A stretch of DNA of 64,000 nucleotides from Streptomyces sp. NBC_00258 (GCF_036182465.1 NZ_CP108081.1:2294001-2358000), one strand, 5' to 3'. Counted from the stretch's first letter, positions 51,210-60,030 are shown. Made by a program: numbers and translations. The notes: generated by a model not told the origin, from the letters alone.

Positions 51210-52160
51210 ATGAGCACTGAGAACACAATGCGCGCGATCAGTCAGGACGTCCTCGGCGGTCCCGAGGTCCTCAAGGAAGTGGAGCTGGAGATCCCGAGGC
51301 CCGGGCCGAGCGAGGTGCTGATCCGGGTGCACGCGGCGGGTCTCAACCCCACCGACTGGAAGCACCGGGCGAACGGCAACTTCCTCGGGAAGCCGCCGTT
51401 CGTCCTCGGCTGGGACGTGTCCGGGGTCGTCGAGGCGATCGGCCTCGGCGTCACCCTCCACAAGCCGGGCGACGAGGTCTTCGGCATGCTGCCGTACCCG
51501 TACGGCGTCGGGGCGCACGCCGAGTACGTCACCGGTCCCGCGCGCGCCTTCGCGCACAAGCCGGCCGAGGTCGACCACACGCAGGCGGGCGCGATTCCGC
51601 TGGCCGCGCTGACCGCCTGGCAGGCGCTGGTCGACACGGCGGACGTCCGGCCGGGGCAGCGGGTGCTGGTCCATGCGGCGGCCGGCGGCGTGGGGCATCT
51701 GGCCGTGCAGATCGCCAAGGAGCGGGGGGCGTATGTGATCGGTACGGCCAGCGCGGGCAAGCACGAGTTCCTGCGGAGCCTGGGCGTGGATGAGGCGGTC
51801 GACTATCGGGAGACCGACTTCGCCGAGGTCGTGCGGGATGTCGATGTCGTGCTGGACACGATCGGCGGTGACTACCGGTCGCGGTCGCTCAGGACGCTGC
51901 GGCCGGGCGGGCTGCTGGTGTCGATCCTGCCGTCCGGGTCGCCGGCGCTCGCCGAGGAGGCGCAGGGGCTCGGTGTACGGGCGGTGGAACTGCTCGTGGA
52001 GGCCGATCAGGCCGGGATGCGGGCGATTGCCGAGCTTGTCGCCGCGGGGCGGCTGCGCGCCACGGTTGCCGAGGTGTTTCCGTTGGCCGAGGCCTCGAAG
52101 GCGCATGCGCTGGGGGACACCGGGCGGACCGTGGGGAAGCTTGTTCTTCAGGTTCGGTAG
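51210..52160 (+). CDS. NADPH:quinone oxidoreductase-like zinc-free dehydrogenase
   Basis: A 316-residue MDR-superfamily enzyme of the quinone-oxidoreductase type. It has the N-terminal GroES-like fold with RVHAAGLNPTDWKHR and LGWDVSGVVEAIGLGV, then the NADPH-binding VHAAAGGVGHLAVQIAK motif. Zinc-ligand cysteines are absent. The ATG at 51210 follows GGAG. Its 3' region uses more repetitive GGCC-type codons than its neighbours. It is divergent from the GlxA regulator, which probably controls it. Confidence 0.93.
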   Translation: MSTENTMRAISQDVLGGPEVLKEVELEIPRPGPSEVLIRVHAAGLNPTDWKHRANGNFLGKPPFVLGWDVSGVVEAIGLGVTLHKPGDEVFGMLPYPYGVGAHAEYVTGPARAFAHKPAEVDHTQAGAIPLAALTAWQALVDTADVRPGQRVLVHAAAGGVGHLAVQIAKERGAYVIGTASAGKHEFLRSLGVDEAVDYRETDFAEVVRDVDVVLDTIGGDYRSRSLRTLRPGGLLVSILPSGSPALAEEAQGLGVRAVELLVEADQAGMRAIAELVAAGRLRATVAEVFPLAEASKAHALGDTGRTVGKLVLQVR

Positions 52161-52210
52161 CACCTTGTGGGGCGCGGGTACCACAGGTGGTGTTGAGCTG
52201 CGGGCCGGTT

Positions 52211-52250
52211 GTGGCTGGTCGCGCAGTTCCCCGCGCCCCTGAAGGGGCGC
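52211..52250. repeat. Dispersed palindromic repeat, probable bidirectional terminator
   Basis: GTGGCTGGTCGCGCAG followed by the palindrome GCGCCCC-TGAA-GGGGCGC (52233-52250) lies between convergent genes. It matches the copies at 13.1, 30.2 and 42.5 kb. Confidence 0.8.
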
Positions 52251-52285
52251 TGCGGTGGGCGTCCGCTGGAAGAGTGCGGGGCGCC

Positions 52286-53395
52286 CTAGGCGAACGTGAG
52301 TACCGGCTTGATCGTCTTGCCCGCGCTCATGTCCTGGACGGCCTGGCCGATGTCCTCGAACGCGTAGGTGCTGATCAGCCGCTCCAGCGGCAGCCGGCCC
52401 TTGCGGACCAGCTTGACCAGGGCGGGGATCGCGGTCTGGGTCTCCTGGTCGCCGAGGGTGAGGCCCACCAGTCGCTTGCCGCCGAGCATTCCGTTGACGT
52501 CCAGGGCGACCTCCGAACCGAAGGGCGGGGCGCCGACGATCACCGCCGTACCGCGAGCGGCGAGCGCGTCCACGCCCTTGCGCAGGACGATGACGTTGCC
52601 GGTGGTCTCGACGACCCCGTCGGCTCCCGCCCCGCCCGTGATCAGCTGGACCGCCTCGACGATGTCCGCCTCGTTGGCGTTCACGGTGTGGGTGGCGCCC
52701 AACTCCCTTGCCAGTTCCAGCCGTTCGACGACCTTGTCGATGGCGATCACCGTGGTGGCGGGCGTCAGTGCCGCGGCCATCACCGCCGACAGACCGACCG
52801 CACCGGCGCCCAGGATCACGACCGTGTCGCCCGTACGGGGCTGAAGGACGTTCCAGACCGCGCCCACGCCTGTCTGTACGCCGCAGCCCAGTGGCGCGAG
52901 GGACTCCAGCGGGATGTCCCGGTCGACCTTGACGAGGCTGCGCTCGTCCACCAACGCCCGCTCGGCGAAGGAGGACTGGCCGAAGAAGTGGCCGCCGAGC
53001 GGGGCCCCGTCGCGGCTGATGGTGGCCGAGCCGTCGGCGCGGCGGCCGCCGAGGAGGTTCAGCGGCAGCCAGGCGGCGCAGTACGCCGGGTGGCCGTCGC
53101 GGCAGTTGCGACAGGAGCCGCAGGAGGTGAAGGACAGCACGACGTGGTCGCCGGGCTCGACGCCCGTGACGTCAGGGCCGACGGCCTCGACGATCCCTGC
53201 GCCCTCGTGGCCCAGTACGCCGGGCAGCGGGAACGGCAGGCCGCCGCTCGCGACCCCGAGATCCGTGTGACACAGGCCCGCGGCCACGATCTTGACCAGG
53301 ACCTCATGGGCGCGGGGCTCGTCGAGTTCCACGTCGGCGAGGGTGAAGGGCGCTCCCCCGGACTCGACCACGGCTGCGCGAGTGGTGGTGGACAT
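52286..53395 (-). CDS. Zinc-dependent alcohol dehydrogenase (aryl/benzyl-alcohol type)
   Basis: A 369-residue medium-chain dehydrogenase. Catalytic zinc residues are in AGLCHTDLG and GHEGAGIVEAVG; the structural zinc cluster is CGSCRNCRDGHPAYC. The NAD motif is VVILGAGAVGLSAVMAA, with DKVVERLELARELGATHTVNA after it. It resembles benzyl-alcohol and S-(hydroxymethyl)mycothiol-type dehydrogenases. The ATG at 53395 follows AAGGGAG. It is the second gene of an operon with the aldehyde dehydrogenase, so together they would oxidise an alcohol to an acid, probably under MarR control. Confidence 0.93.
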   Translation of the reverse strand: MSTTTRAAVVESGGAPFTLADVELDEPRAHEVLVKIVAAGLCHTDLGVASGGLPFPLPGVLGHEGAGIVEAVGPDVTGVEPGDHVVLSFTSCGSCRNCRDGHPAYCAAWLPLNLLGGRRADGSATISRDGAPLGGHFFGQSSFAERALVDERSLVKVDRDIPLESLAPLGCGVQTGVGAVWNVLQPRTGDTVVILGAGAVGLSAVMAAALTPATTVIAIDKVVERLELARELGATHTVNANEADIVEAVQLITGGAGADGVVETTGNVIVLRKGVDALAARGTAVIVGAPPFGSEVALDVNGMLGGKRLVGLTLGDQETQTAIPALVKLVRKGRLPLERLISTYAFEDIGQAVQDMSAGKTIKPVLTFA

Positions 53396-53454
53396 ACTGC
53401 GAACTCCCTTGGGTGAGGGTGAGTTGAAGGGGTGAGCCTGGCTGCGGGGGGCGT

Positions 53455-54912
53455 TCAGTCGAACGAGATGACGACGGACTTGACCTTGGTGTAGGAGGCG
53501 AGCGCCTCGGGCCCGTACTCGCGGCCGAAGCCGGAGGCCTTGACGCCTCCGAAGGGCACGGCGGGGTCGAGCATCGCCCAGTCGTTGACCCACACGATGC
53601 CCGCCTGGAGCCGGTCGGCGACGCGGTGCGCGCGGGCGAGGTCGGTGGTCTGCAGGCCCGAAGCCAGGCCGTACGGCGTGGAGTTGGCCAGCTCGACGGC
53701 CTCGTCCTCGGAGTCGAAGGGCTGCACGGTCAGGACCGGGCCGAAGATCTCCTCCTGGACCACCCGGGAGTCGTTCGACAGGCCCGCGATGACCGTGGGC
53801 TTGTAGTAGAAGCCGCCGTTCAGGTCGAGGCGCTCACCGCCGCACACGATGCGGCCGCCCTCCTTGCGCGCCAGTTCTACGTACTCCTCGACCTTCTTCA
53901 GGTGCCTCTCCCCCGCCATCGGCCCGACGACGGTCTCGGGCTGCCGGGGGTCGCCGACCGGTACGCCGGGGACGGCGTCGGCGAGGATGCCGACCACGGT
54001 GTTGTAGAGCGGGCGCGCAACGAGGAGGCGCGGGCCGCCCATGCAGAACTGGCCGGTGTTGAAGACGAAGCCCTTGATGACCGCGCCGATGGCCTTCTCG
54101 ACGTCGGCGTCCTCGAAGACGATGTGCGCCGCGTTGCCGCCGAGCTCCATGGTGACCGACTTCAGGCCCTCACCTGCGACGCTCGCCGCGTGCCGGCCGA
54201 CCGCGGTGGACCCGGTGAAGGCGATCTTGTCGACGCCGGGGTTGCGCAGGAGCGCCTCGCCCGCGACCGGTCCCGTGCCGGTGACGACGTTGTAGACGCC
54301 GTCCGGGACGCCCGCCCTCTGGAGCAGACCGGCCATGTAGAGGGCGCTGAGCGGGGTCTCCTCGGCCGGCTTGTGCACGACGGTGTTGCCGGCCGCGAGC
54401 GCCGGGGCGATCTTCGAGCCGGCGAGGATCAGCGGGAAGTTGAAGGGCGTGATCGCGGCGACGACACCGATCGGGCCGGGCTTGGTGTAGGCGAGGCCGT
54501 TGAGCGGGGTGTCCCGGGTCGCGCCGTCCAGGGTCCAGGCGAGGGAGGCGTAGTACTCGTAGTCGTTGGCCGCGTTCGTCACGTCGACGGCGTGGCACAG
54601 CGTGATCGGCTTGCCGACGTCCTGGCTCTCCAGGGCCGCGATCTCGTCCGCGTTCTCGCGGATCAGTTCGGCGACGCGGTGCAGCACCCGGCCGCGCTCG
54701 CGACCGCTCATCGTGGCCCACGGTCCGTTGTCGAACGCCTTCCGCGCGGCGCGTACCGCCGTGTCGACGTCGGTGGCGGAGGCTTCCGCGACCGTCGTGA
54801 CCACCTGGCCGGTGGACGGATCGAACACGTCCGTACGCGCTCCGTCGGCCGCCTCGCGCCACTGTCCACCGATGAACAGCTGCCCGGGCCCGCTCTCGAA
54901 GGTGGTCGTCAT
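53455..54912 (-). CDS. Aldehyde dehydrogenase
   Basis: A 485-residue NAD+-dependent aldehyde dehydrogenase. Motifs are ITPFNFPLILAGSKIAPALAAGNT, IAFTGSTAVGRH, catalytic Glu in MELGGNAAHIVFED and catalytic Cys in FNTGQFCMGGPR, with EEIFGPVLTV and PFGGVKASGFGREYG at the C-terminus. The ATG at 54912 follows GAGGAG. It is divergent from the marR gene, and two palindromic operators lie in between. It probably completes the oxidation begun by the alcohol dehydrogenase just downstream. Confidence 0.94.
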   Translation of the reverse strand: MTTTFESGPGQLFIGGQWREAADGARTDVFDPSTGQVVTTVAEASATDVDTAVRAARKAFDNGPWATMSGRERGRVLHRVAELIRENADEIAALESQDVGKPITLCHAVDVTNAANDYEYYASLAWTLDGATRDTPLNGLAYTKPGPIGVVAAITPFNFPLILAGSKIAPALAAGNTVVHKPAEETPLSALYMAGLLQRAGVPDGVYNVVTGTGPVAGEALLRNPGVDKIAFTGSTAVGRHAASVAGEGLKSVTMELGGNAAHIVFEDADVEKAIGAVIKGFVFNTGQFCMGGPRLLVARPLYNTVVGILADAVPGVPVGDPRQPETVVGPMAGERHLKKVEEYVELARKEGGRIVCGGERLDLNGGFYYKPTVIAGLSNDSRVVQEEIFGPVLTVQPFDSEDEAVELANSTPYGLASGLQTTDLARAHRVADRLQAGIVWVNDWAMLDPAVPFGGVKASGFGREYGPEALASYTKVKSVVISFD

Positions 54913-54946
54913 TGCCCACTCCTCAGCCTCGATCGCCAAGATTTCA

Positions 54947-54967
54947 ACCAACAGGATTCCTGTTGGT
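54947..54967. promoter_or_regulatory. MarR-type operator 1
   Basis: ACCAACAGGA-T-TCCTGTTGGT is an inverted repeat with perfect 10-bp arms, 35 bases upstream of the aldehyde dehydrogenase ATG. Confidence 0.85.
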
Positions 54968-54983
54968 TCGCAGTCTCTTTACA

Positions 54984-54998
54984 GACAGGTTTCCTGTC
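54984..54998. promoter_or_regulatory. MarR-type operator 2
   Basis: GACAGG-TTT-CCTGTC shares the ACAGG/CCTGT core with operator 1 and lies 20 bases before the marR ATG, indicating autorepression. Confidence 0.8.
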
Positions 54999-55017
54999 AA
55001 TGCCCTAGGCTGAACGC

Positions 55018-55446
55018 ATGGTCGTCACCAAGGCACCCCCGTCGCTCCTGTACATGGTCAAGCAGGTGGAGCTCGTCGTACGGTCCCGCCTCGACGAGTT
55101 GCTGAAGCCCACGGGGATCACCGCACTGCAGTACACCTCGCTCACCGTCCTGGAGCGGCACGACGGCCTGTCCGCGGCGCAGCTGGCACGCGACTCGTTC
55201 GTGACCGCGCAGTCCGTGGCCGACGTGATCCGGAGCCTGGAGACCCGCGGCCTCGTACGACGCGAGCGCAATCCCCGCAACCGCCGCGAGCTGCTGATCC
55301 TCCTCACCGAGTCTGGCCGCGATCTGCTCGCCCGGCACGCCGAGCCCGTGCGGGAACTGGAGGAGCGCATGGTCCGGGATCTCACGGCGCACCAGACGGA
55401 GCAGTTCCGGCAGGCGCTGTCGAAGGCGTGGCAGTCGCTGTCCTGA
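55018..55446 (+). CDS. MarR-family transcriptional regulator
   Basis: A 142-residue winged-helix repressor: helix-turn-helix GLSAAQLARDSFVTAQSVADVIRSLETRGLV and the wing RRERNPRNRRELLILLTESGR, flanked by dimerisation helices. It starts at the ATG at 55018. Two ACAGG-type palindromes lie between it and the divergent aldehyde/alcohol dehydrogenase operon, so it most likely represses both itself and that operon until an aldehyde or phenolic ligand binds. Confidence 0.94.
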   Translation: MVVTKAPPSLLYMVKQVELVVRSRLDELLKPTGITALQYTSLTVLERHDGLSAAQLARDSFVTAQSVADVIRSLETRGLVRRERNPRNRRELLILLTESGRDLLARHAEPVRELEERMVRDLTAHQTEQFRQALSKAWQSLS

Positions 55447-55634
55447 AACTGACGGGCGACACGACCTTTAAATCGAAGACATATGTCAATCGAACATGCT
55501 GAAATTCACCCCAACGAGGGTAACTTGCTGAGTGGGGGACGGTTGGGCGGCCTCCAGCCGCACACGGTCGCGTCTACGCTCGCAGAACGACGTCACCCTG
55601 GCCCCCCGGTGACCCTGTTGGAGGTGATGTCGTC

Positions 55635-56015
55635 GTGCGCAACGAGTCCGCGCCGTTCACTCCTCATCTGCGTGTCCACCAGGACCGCGGGCACACCGTG
55701 CTGGAGTTCCACGGCGAGATCGACATCATCGCGGCGCTGGACATCGTCCCGGCCCTGGACGCGGCCACGGGACACCCGGCCGCGCGGGTCGTGCTCGACC
55801 TGCGGCACATCGAGTTCTTCGACTGCTCGGGCCTGCGCCTGCTGTACCGCGCCCGACGCCGGGTCCTCGCCCGGGGCGGGCGGCTGCAGCTGGTCTGCAC
55901 CCACCCGCTGACCCTGCGCATCCTGCGTGTGACCGGGCTCGACGACGTCCTGCCTCCGCTGTCCAGCATGGACGAGGCCCTCGGCCAGCCCGAGGCCGCC
56001 TCGGAGTCCTTATGA
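55635..56015 (+). CDS. STAS-domain anti-sigma factor antagonist with a terminal TTA codon
   Basis: A 126-residue SpoIIAA-like protein: GHTVLEFHGEIDIIAALDIVPALDA, then the phosphorylatable serine in FFDCSGLRLLYRARRRV. These proteins bind anti-sigma factors when unphosphorylated. The GTG start follows GGAGGTGA. The last sense codon before the stop is TTA (56010-56012), the only TTA noticed in any gene of the window, so full-length synthesis depends on the bldA leucyl-tRNA. Its cognate anti-sigma factor is not encoded nearby. Confidence 0.92.
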   Translation: MRNESAPFTPHLRVHQDRGHTVLEFHGEIDIIAALDIVPALDAATGHPAARVVLDLRHIEFFDCSGLRLLYRARRRVLARGGRLQLVCTHPLTLRILRVTGLDDVLPPLSSMDEALGQPEAASESL

Positions 56016-56025
56016 CGGCGCGCCG

Positions 56026-56160
56026 CTACCTGAGGATCTTGGTGACCTGACCGGCGCCGACCGTCCTGCCGCCTTCCCTGATCGCGAATTTCAGCCCTTC
56101 CTCCATCGCGACCGGCTGGATCAGCTGGACGTGCATGCTCGTGTTGTCGCCCGGCATGAC
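56026..56160 (-). pseudogene. tuf: C-terminal remnant of elongation factor Tu (tuf)
   Basis: The last 44 codons before a TAG stop read VMPGDNTSMHVQLIQPVAM, then EEGLKFAIREGGRTVGAG and QVTKILR, which matches the very C-terminus of EF-Tu. Upstream codons in the same frame are unrelated, so only the end of the third domain survives. It looks most like the divergent second EF-Tu (tuf3 type) of some Streptomyces. It lies between the STAS gene and the ribosomal-protection gene. Confidence 0.85.
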
Positions 56161-56341
56161 TGCTATTCGGTACTGCCGATCGCCCGCCGTGTCCACGGGC
56201 GGGAAAATCGGTTGCGGTCGTATCCGGCCGACGCGCCATGATGGCCGCGCACCGACCGCCGACTCCAGGAGCACCGAATGCGCCGATTCCTCGAAGCCCT
56301 GCGCCCCCACCGGACGACAGTTCTCGAGGAATCGACCACCC

Positions 56342-58279
56342 ATGCAGACCCCGCGCACCCTGAACATCGGCATCCTGGCGCACGTCGACGCCGGTAAGAC
56401 CAGCCTCACCGAGCGGCTGCTCTTCGACTCCGGCGCCATCGACCGGCTCGGCAGCGTCGACGCCGGCGACACCCGTACGGACGACGGGGCGATCGAGCGG
56501 CAACGCGGGATCACGATCCGCTCGGCCGTCGCCTCCTTCACCACCGCGGACGTCCAGATCAACCTCATCGACACCCCCGGGCACTCCGACTTCATCGCGG
56601 AGGTCGAGCGCGCCCTGGAGGTCCTCGACGGTGCGGTGCTGCTGCTGTCCGCCGTGGAGGGTGTGCAGGCGCAGACCAGGGCCCTGATGAAGACCCTGCG
56701 CCGACTGCGCCTGCCCACGCTGGTCTTCGTCAACAAGATCGACCGTGCGGGCGCGCGGGAGGAGGGTCTGCTCGACGACATCCGGCGCAGGCTGACCCCG
56801 CACCTCGTCCCCCTCACGGGCGTACGCGCCATCGGCACCGCCCACGCCCACGTCGTACCGCGCTCGCCGGACGAGGCCCGTACGGCGGAGGCGCTCGCCG
56901 AGGTCGACCCCGGCATCCTCGCGGCGGTCGTGGACGGTCCGCCGCCGACACCGGACGCGCTGCGTACCGCACTCGCCGCGCGCACCGCCGACGGCTCGCT
57001 CCACCCGGTCCTGTTCGGGTCCGCACTCGGCGGCCAGGGCGTCGCGGAACTCGTCGAAGCCCTGCCGCGGTTGATCCCGCCGAAGCCCGCTGCCGACCCG
57101 GCCGACCCGCGCGAGGCCGTGGAACCACGCGGCACGGTCTTCGCCGTACGCACCGGACCCACCGGTGAGCGAACCGCCTATCTCCGCCTGTACGAGGGTG
57201 AGGTGAGGCAGCGTCAGCGGCTCATGTTCCTGCGGCGCGAGGCGGACGGCCGTGGCACGGAGGTGCCGGGCCGGGCCCTCGGGCTCGACGTGGTGGGCCG
57301 GCCGGGACCGCTCACCGCGGGCAACATCGCCGCGGTGACCGGCCTGCACGGCATCCGTGTCGGCGACCGCCTCGGCCGGATCCCGGACCGCGCCCCGCAG
57401 TTCGCCGCCCCGACCCTGGAGACGCTGGTCCGCGCGCGGCGGCCGGAGTGTGCGGCACCGCTGCGTACCGCGCTGCTCGCCCTGGCCGACCAGGACCCGT
57501 TGATCCACGCGCGGCCCGGCCCCTCGGGCAGCACCGTGCTGCTGCTGTACGGCGAGGTGCAGAAGGAGGTCCTTGCCGCGACACTCGCTCAGGACTTCGG
57601 CATCGAGGCCGAGTTCGAGCCGAGCCGCGTCCGGTACCTGGAGCGCCCCGCGGGCACGGGTGAGGCGTACGAGGAGATCCAGCGGCACGGCCACACCGGG
57701 TTCTGGGCGACGGTCGGGCTCCGCGTCGAGCCGGGCCCGCGCGGCTCGGGCACGGTCTTCGCGTACGAGACCGAACTCGGCGCGCTGCCCCGCGCCTTCC
57801 ACCAGGCGATCGAGGACACGGTCCATGCCACGCTCCTCTCCGGCGGCCCGCGAGGATGGCCCGTGACGGACTGCCGGGTCACGCTCGTCCGCTCCGGCTT
57901 CGCCGCCCCGCTCAGTACGGCGGGCGACTTCCGCGGGCTCACGCCGGTGGTGCTGCGCCGGGCCCTGCGGCGCGCGGGGACGCGGGTGTACGAGCCGTTC
58001 CACTCCTTCGAGGCCGATCTCCCCCTCGACGCGCTCGCTCCGGTGACCGCCCGACTCGCCGCATACGGCTCGGAGTTCGAGGAGACCACGGGAGGGCATA
58101 CATCGTGGCTGGTCACCGGTGAGCTGCCGGCCCGGCACGTCCGCGACATCGAGCTGCGGCTGCCCGGGCTGACGCACGGCGAGGGGGTGTGGTGGTCGCG
58201 GCCCTCGGGGGATCGTCCGGTTCGGCAGCCGGGCCGTGAGGAGCCTGCCCGGACTCGTGAAGGCTCGCGTGACGCCTGA
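56342..58279 (+). CDS. TetM/OtrA-like ribosomal protection protein
   Basis: A 645-residue EF-G-like translational GTPase of the tetracycline-resistance ribosomal-protection type. GTPase motifs are AHVDAGKTSLTERLLF (G1), RQRGITIRSAVASF (G2), DTPGHSDF (G3), NKIDRAG (G4) and FGSALGG (G5). Later domains match TetM/OtrA: VRTGPTGERTAYLRLYEGEV, LLYGEVQKEVLAATL, and EPFHSFEADLPLDAL. Length fits the family (about 640). The ATG at 56342 has GAGGAA upstream. It may confer tetracycline tolerance or act as a specialised elongation factor; Streptomyces carry several such genes. An EF-Tu remnant lies on the other strand just upstream. Confidence 0.93.
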   Translation: MQTPRTLNIGILAHVDAGKTSLTERLLFDSGAIDRLGSVDAGDTRTDDGAIERQRGITIRSAVASFTTADVQINLIDTPGHSDFIAEVERALEVLDGAVLLLSAVEGVQAQTRALMKTLRRLRLPTLVFVNKIDRAGAREEGLLDDIRRRLTPHLVPLTGVRAIGTAHAHVVPRSPDEARTAEALAEVDPGILAAVVDGPPPTPDALRTALAARTADGSLHPVLFGSALGGQGVAELVEALPRLIPPKPAADPADPREAVEPRGTVFAVRTGPTGERTAYLRLYEGEVRQRQRLMFLRREADGRGTEVPGRALGLDVVGRPGPLTAGNIAAVTGLHGIRVGDRLGRIPDRAPQFAAPTLETLVRARRPECAAPLRTALLALADQDPLIHARPGPSGSTVLLLYGEVQKEVLAATLAQDFGIEAEFEPSRVRYLERPAGTGEAYEEIQRHGHTGFWATVGLRVEPGPRGSGTVFAYETELGALPRAFHQAIEDTVHATLLSGGPRGWPVTDCRVTLVRSGFAAPLSTAGDFRGLTPVVLRRALRRAGTRVYEPFHSFEADLPLDALAPVTARLAAYGSEFEETTGGHTSWLVTGELPARHVRDIELRLPGLTHGEGVWWSRPSGDRPVRQPGREEPARTREGSRDA

Positions 58280-58284
58280 GGGCA

Positions 58285-58303
58285 AAGGGGCGGAAGACCC
58301 CTT
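58285..58303 (+). terminator. Hairpin after the ribosomal-protection gene
   Basis: AAGGGG and CCCCTT pair around a seven-base loop six bases after the stop codon. The stem is short but well placed. Confidence 0.5.
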
Positions 58304-58453
58304 GTGTGACCGGCCGTTGCTCGTGGTGCGTCCCGGGCAACAGCCCTCGCACCAGGCAGTCACCGAGGTCCTTACGCAGTCAACCATTCGGTCAACACGC
58401 CTGTCTGGCCGAGGATTTGAGGGGCACTAGGAAGGAGGAAGGAGGGCGGCCAC

Positions 58454-59104
58454 ATGACGACGTCCCTGAAGCGCATGCCCGGATGGGCCAAGATCCTGAG
58501 CGCGGTCGTGCTGGTTCTGGTGATACTCGGTGCCGGCCTGCAGCTGAGCCTGCTGCCCGGACTGCGTGACGTTTTCCGCGAGGAAACCCACGACCGGACA
58601 GGACCCACGCTCCTCAAGTCCATTCAGGACATGAGCCGTTACGAAGCCGCCTCGGGCAACTTCCAGGTGGTGGTGGATCTGGAGAAGGACACCAAGTACC
58701 TGCCGGACGCGGTCCGTGGCACCCGCACCCTGTACGTGGGCGCGGGCACCGTGGACTCCTATGTCGACCTCGGAAAGATCCGCGACGAGGACGTGAAGGT
58801 CAACAAGGACCGCACGTCGGCCACGCTCAGGCTCCCCCACGCCGCCCTGGGCAAGCCCGCACTCGACCCCGACCAGTCCTACGCCGTCTCCAAGCAGCGC
58901 GGTCTCCTCGACCGGCTCGGCGACGTCTTCTCGGACAACCCGAACGACGAGCGGGCCGTCCAGCGGCTCGCCGCCCGGCACATCGGTGACGCCGCGAAGA
59001 AGACCGAGCTGACCGCCCGCGCCGAGGAGAACACCACCGCCATGCTCAAGGGGCTGCTCGGCTCCCTGGGCTTCAAGGAGGTGAAGGTGACGTACGGGTC
59101 ATGA
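58454..59104 (+). CDS. DUF4230 membrane-anchored protein
   Basis: A 216-residue protein with one N-terminal transmembrane helix (ILSAVVLVLVILGAGLQLSLLPG) and an extracytoplasmic DUF4230 domain with SIQDMSRYEAASGNFQVVVDLEKDTKYLP and LYVGAGTVDSYVDLGKI as family segments. Several GGAGG sites precede the ATG at 58454. The function of DUF4230 is unknown. A terminator hairpin lies downstream. Confidence 0.88.
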   Translation: MTTSLKRMPGWAKILSAVVLVLVILGAGLQLSLLPGLRDVFREETHDRTGPTLLKSIQDMSRYEAASGNFQVVVDLEKDTKYLPDAVRGTRTLYVGAGTVDSYVDLGKIRDEDVKVNKDRTSATLRLPHAALGKPALDPDQSYAVSKQRGLLDRLGDVFSDNPNDERAVQRLAARHIGDAAKKTELTARAEENTTAMLKGLLGSLGFKEVKVTYGS

Positions 59105-59406
59105 GCCTCGGCCCGTGACTCCGGACCGTGACCTCGGCCCGCGCACGCTCGTCGACGCCTCCGTCGCCCCTCCGGCCCGAGCACACCGATCGCCCCGGCA
59201 GCAGCAACGAAAGCCGGGGCGATCGGCGGCTCAGGGCCGGGAATCCCGCAACGGTTTCAGCGGAGGGCGGGGCACGGCGGCACCGGGGCGCTCACGCCCC
59301 TCCCCCGCCGACGACATCACAGGCCCGCACACATGTCGTCGGCATCTTCGACCCCTTCGGGGGTACTCGCCTGTCATCGGACGACAGTTGAAAACTGGAG
59401 GGTTGA
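59105..59406. other. Intergenic region (302 bp)
   Basis: It contains the strong hairpin at 59186-59226 and a short CCCC-TTC-GGGG hairpin near 59365. No gene was recognised; the VanZ-like gene begins downstream with its own ribosome site. Confidence 0.6.
59186..59226 (+). terminator. Strong hairpin terminator after the DUF4230 gene
   Basis: CCGATCGCCCCGGC and GCCGGGGCGATCGG form a perfect 14-bp stem around a 13-base loop, 82 bases after the stop codon. Confidence 0.85.
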
Positions 59407-60030
59407 ATGGCCCGCGCAGTGTCACGCCCGCGCATCGCACTACGCCTTCGCTCCACCTCTCATTCCGGCGCCAAGAAGACCAGCCCTCGCACCAAGAAGT
59501 CGCGTTCCCCCGACGCCAAGTCCGACCCCCGCTCGTCGACGGCTCCGGGCGAACGACGACCGCTTCCCTTTGTCGTACGGCTCCTGGTCATGCTCGTAGC
59601 CTTCGCCGCCATGGTGGCCTTCGCCGCCGCGCTGGCCCGGATCACACTGCAGCCGTCACCGGCCTCCGAGGCCCTGACGCACAGCAACCTGCATCCGGGC
59701 CGTTCCCTGCGCGCCTATCTGGACCAGCCCGAACTGCGGGACGCGTTCAAGCAGATCGGCGGCAACCTCCTCCTCGGCATCCCCTTCGGAGTGCTGCTTC
59801 CCGTCCTGGTCCCCAAGGCACGCGGGATCCTGCGAGTGCTCCTCCTCACGGCGGCCGTGATGATGATGGTCGAGCTGGTACAGGGGGCGGTGATCACCGG
59901 ACGAGCCTTCGACGTCGACGACGTCATCCTCAACACCAGCGGGGCGCTCGTCGGTTACCTGCTCCTCGGCCGCCGGCTGAACCGTGCGGTGCATCCGCGC
60001 AAGCGCCGCCGCAAGAACTCGGAGGCGTGA
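59407..60030 (+). CDS. VanZ-like membrane protein
   Basis: A 207-residue membrane protein. The N-terminal 50 residues are Ser/Lys/Arg-rich and cytoplasmic. Four hydrophobic segments follow, with the VanZ signature ALRDAF-like region, GGNLLLGIPFGVLLPVL, MMMVELVQGAVITGRAFDVDDVILNTSGALVGYLL. VanZ relatives include teicoplanin-tolerance and phosphotransbutyrylase-like proteins; the role here is unknown. The ATG follows GGAGGG. Confidence 0.88.
   Translation: MARAVSRPRIALRLRSTSHSGAKKTSPRTKKSRSPDAKSDPRSSTAPGERRPLPFVVRLLVMLVAFAAMVAFAAALARITLQPSPASEALTHSNLHPGRSLRAYLDQPELRDAFKQIGGNLLLGIPFGVLLPVLVPKARGILRVLLLTAAVMMMVELVQGAVITGRAFDVDDVILNTSGALVGYLLLGRRLNRAVHPRKRRRKNSEA

Noticed and set aside
52211..52250. 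Possible insertion-sequence end
   Set aside because: No transposase, target duplication or paired terminal repeat is present; it is a short dispersed palindrome.
55664..58387. A 907-codon open frame on the - strand opposite the ribosomal-protection gene
   Set aside because: The + strand encodes a complete TetM/OtrA-like GTPase. Only the last 44 codons of a different - strand frame (EF-Tu remnant) are real-looking.
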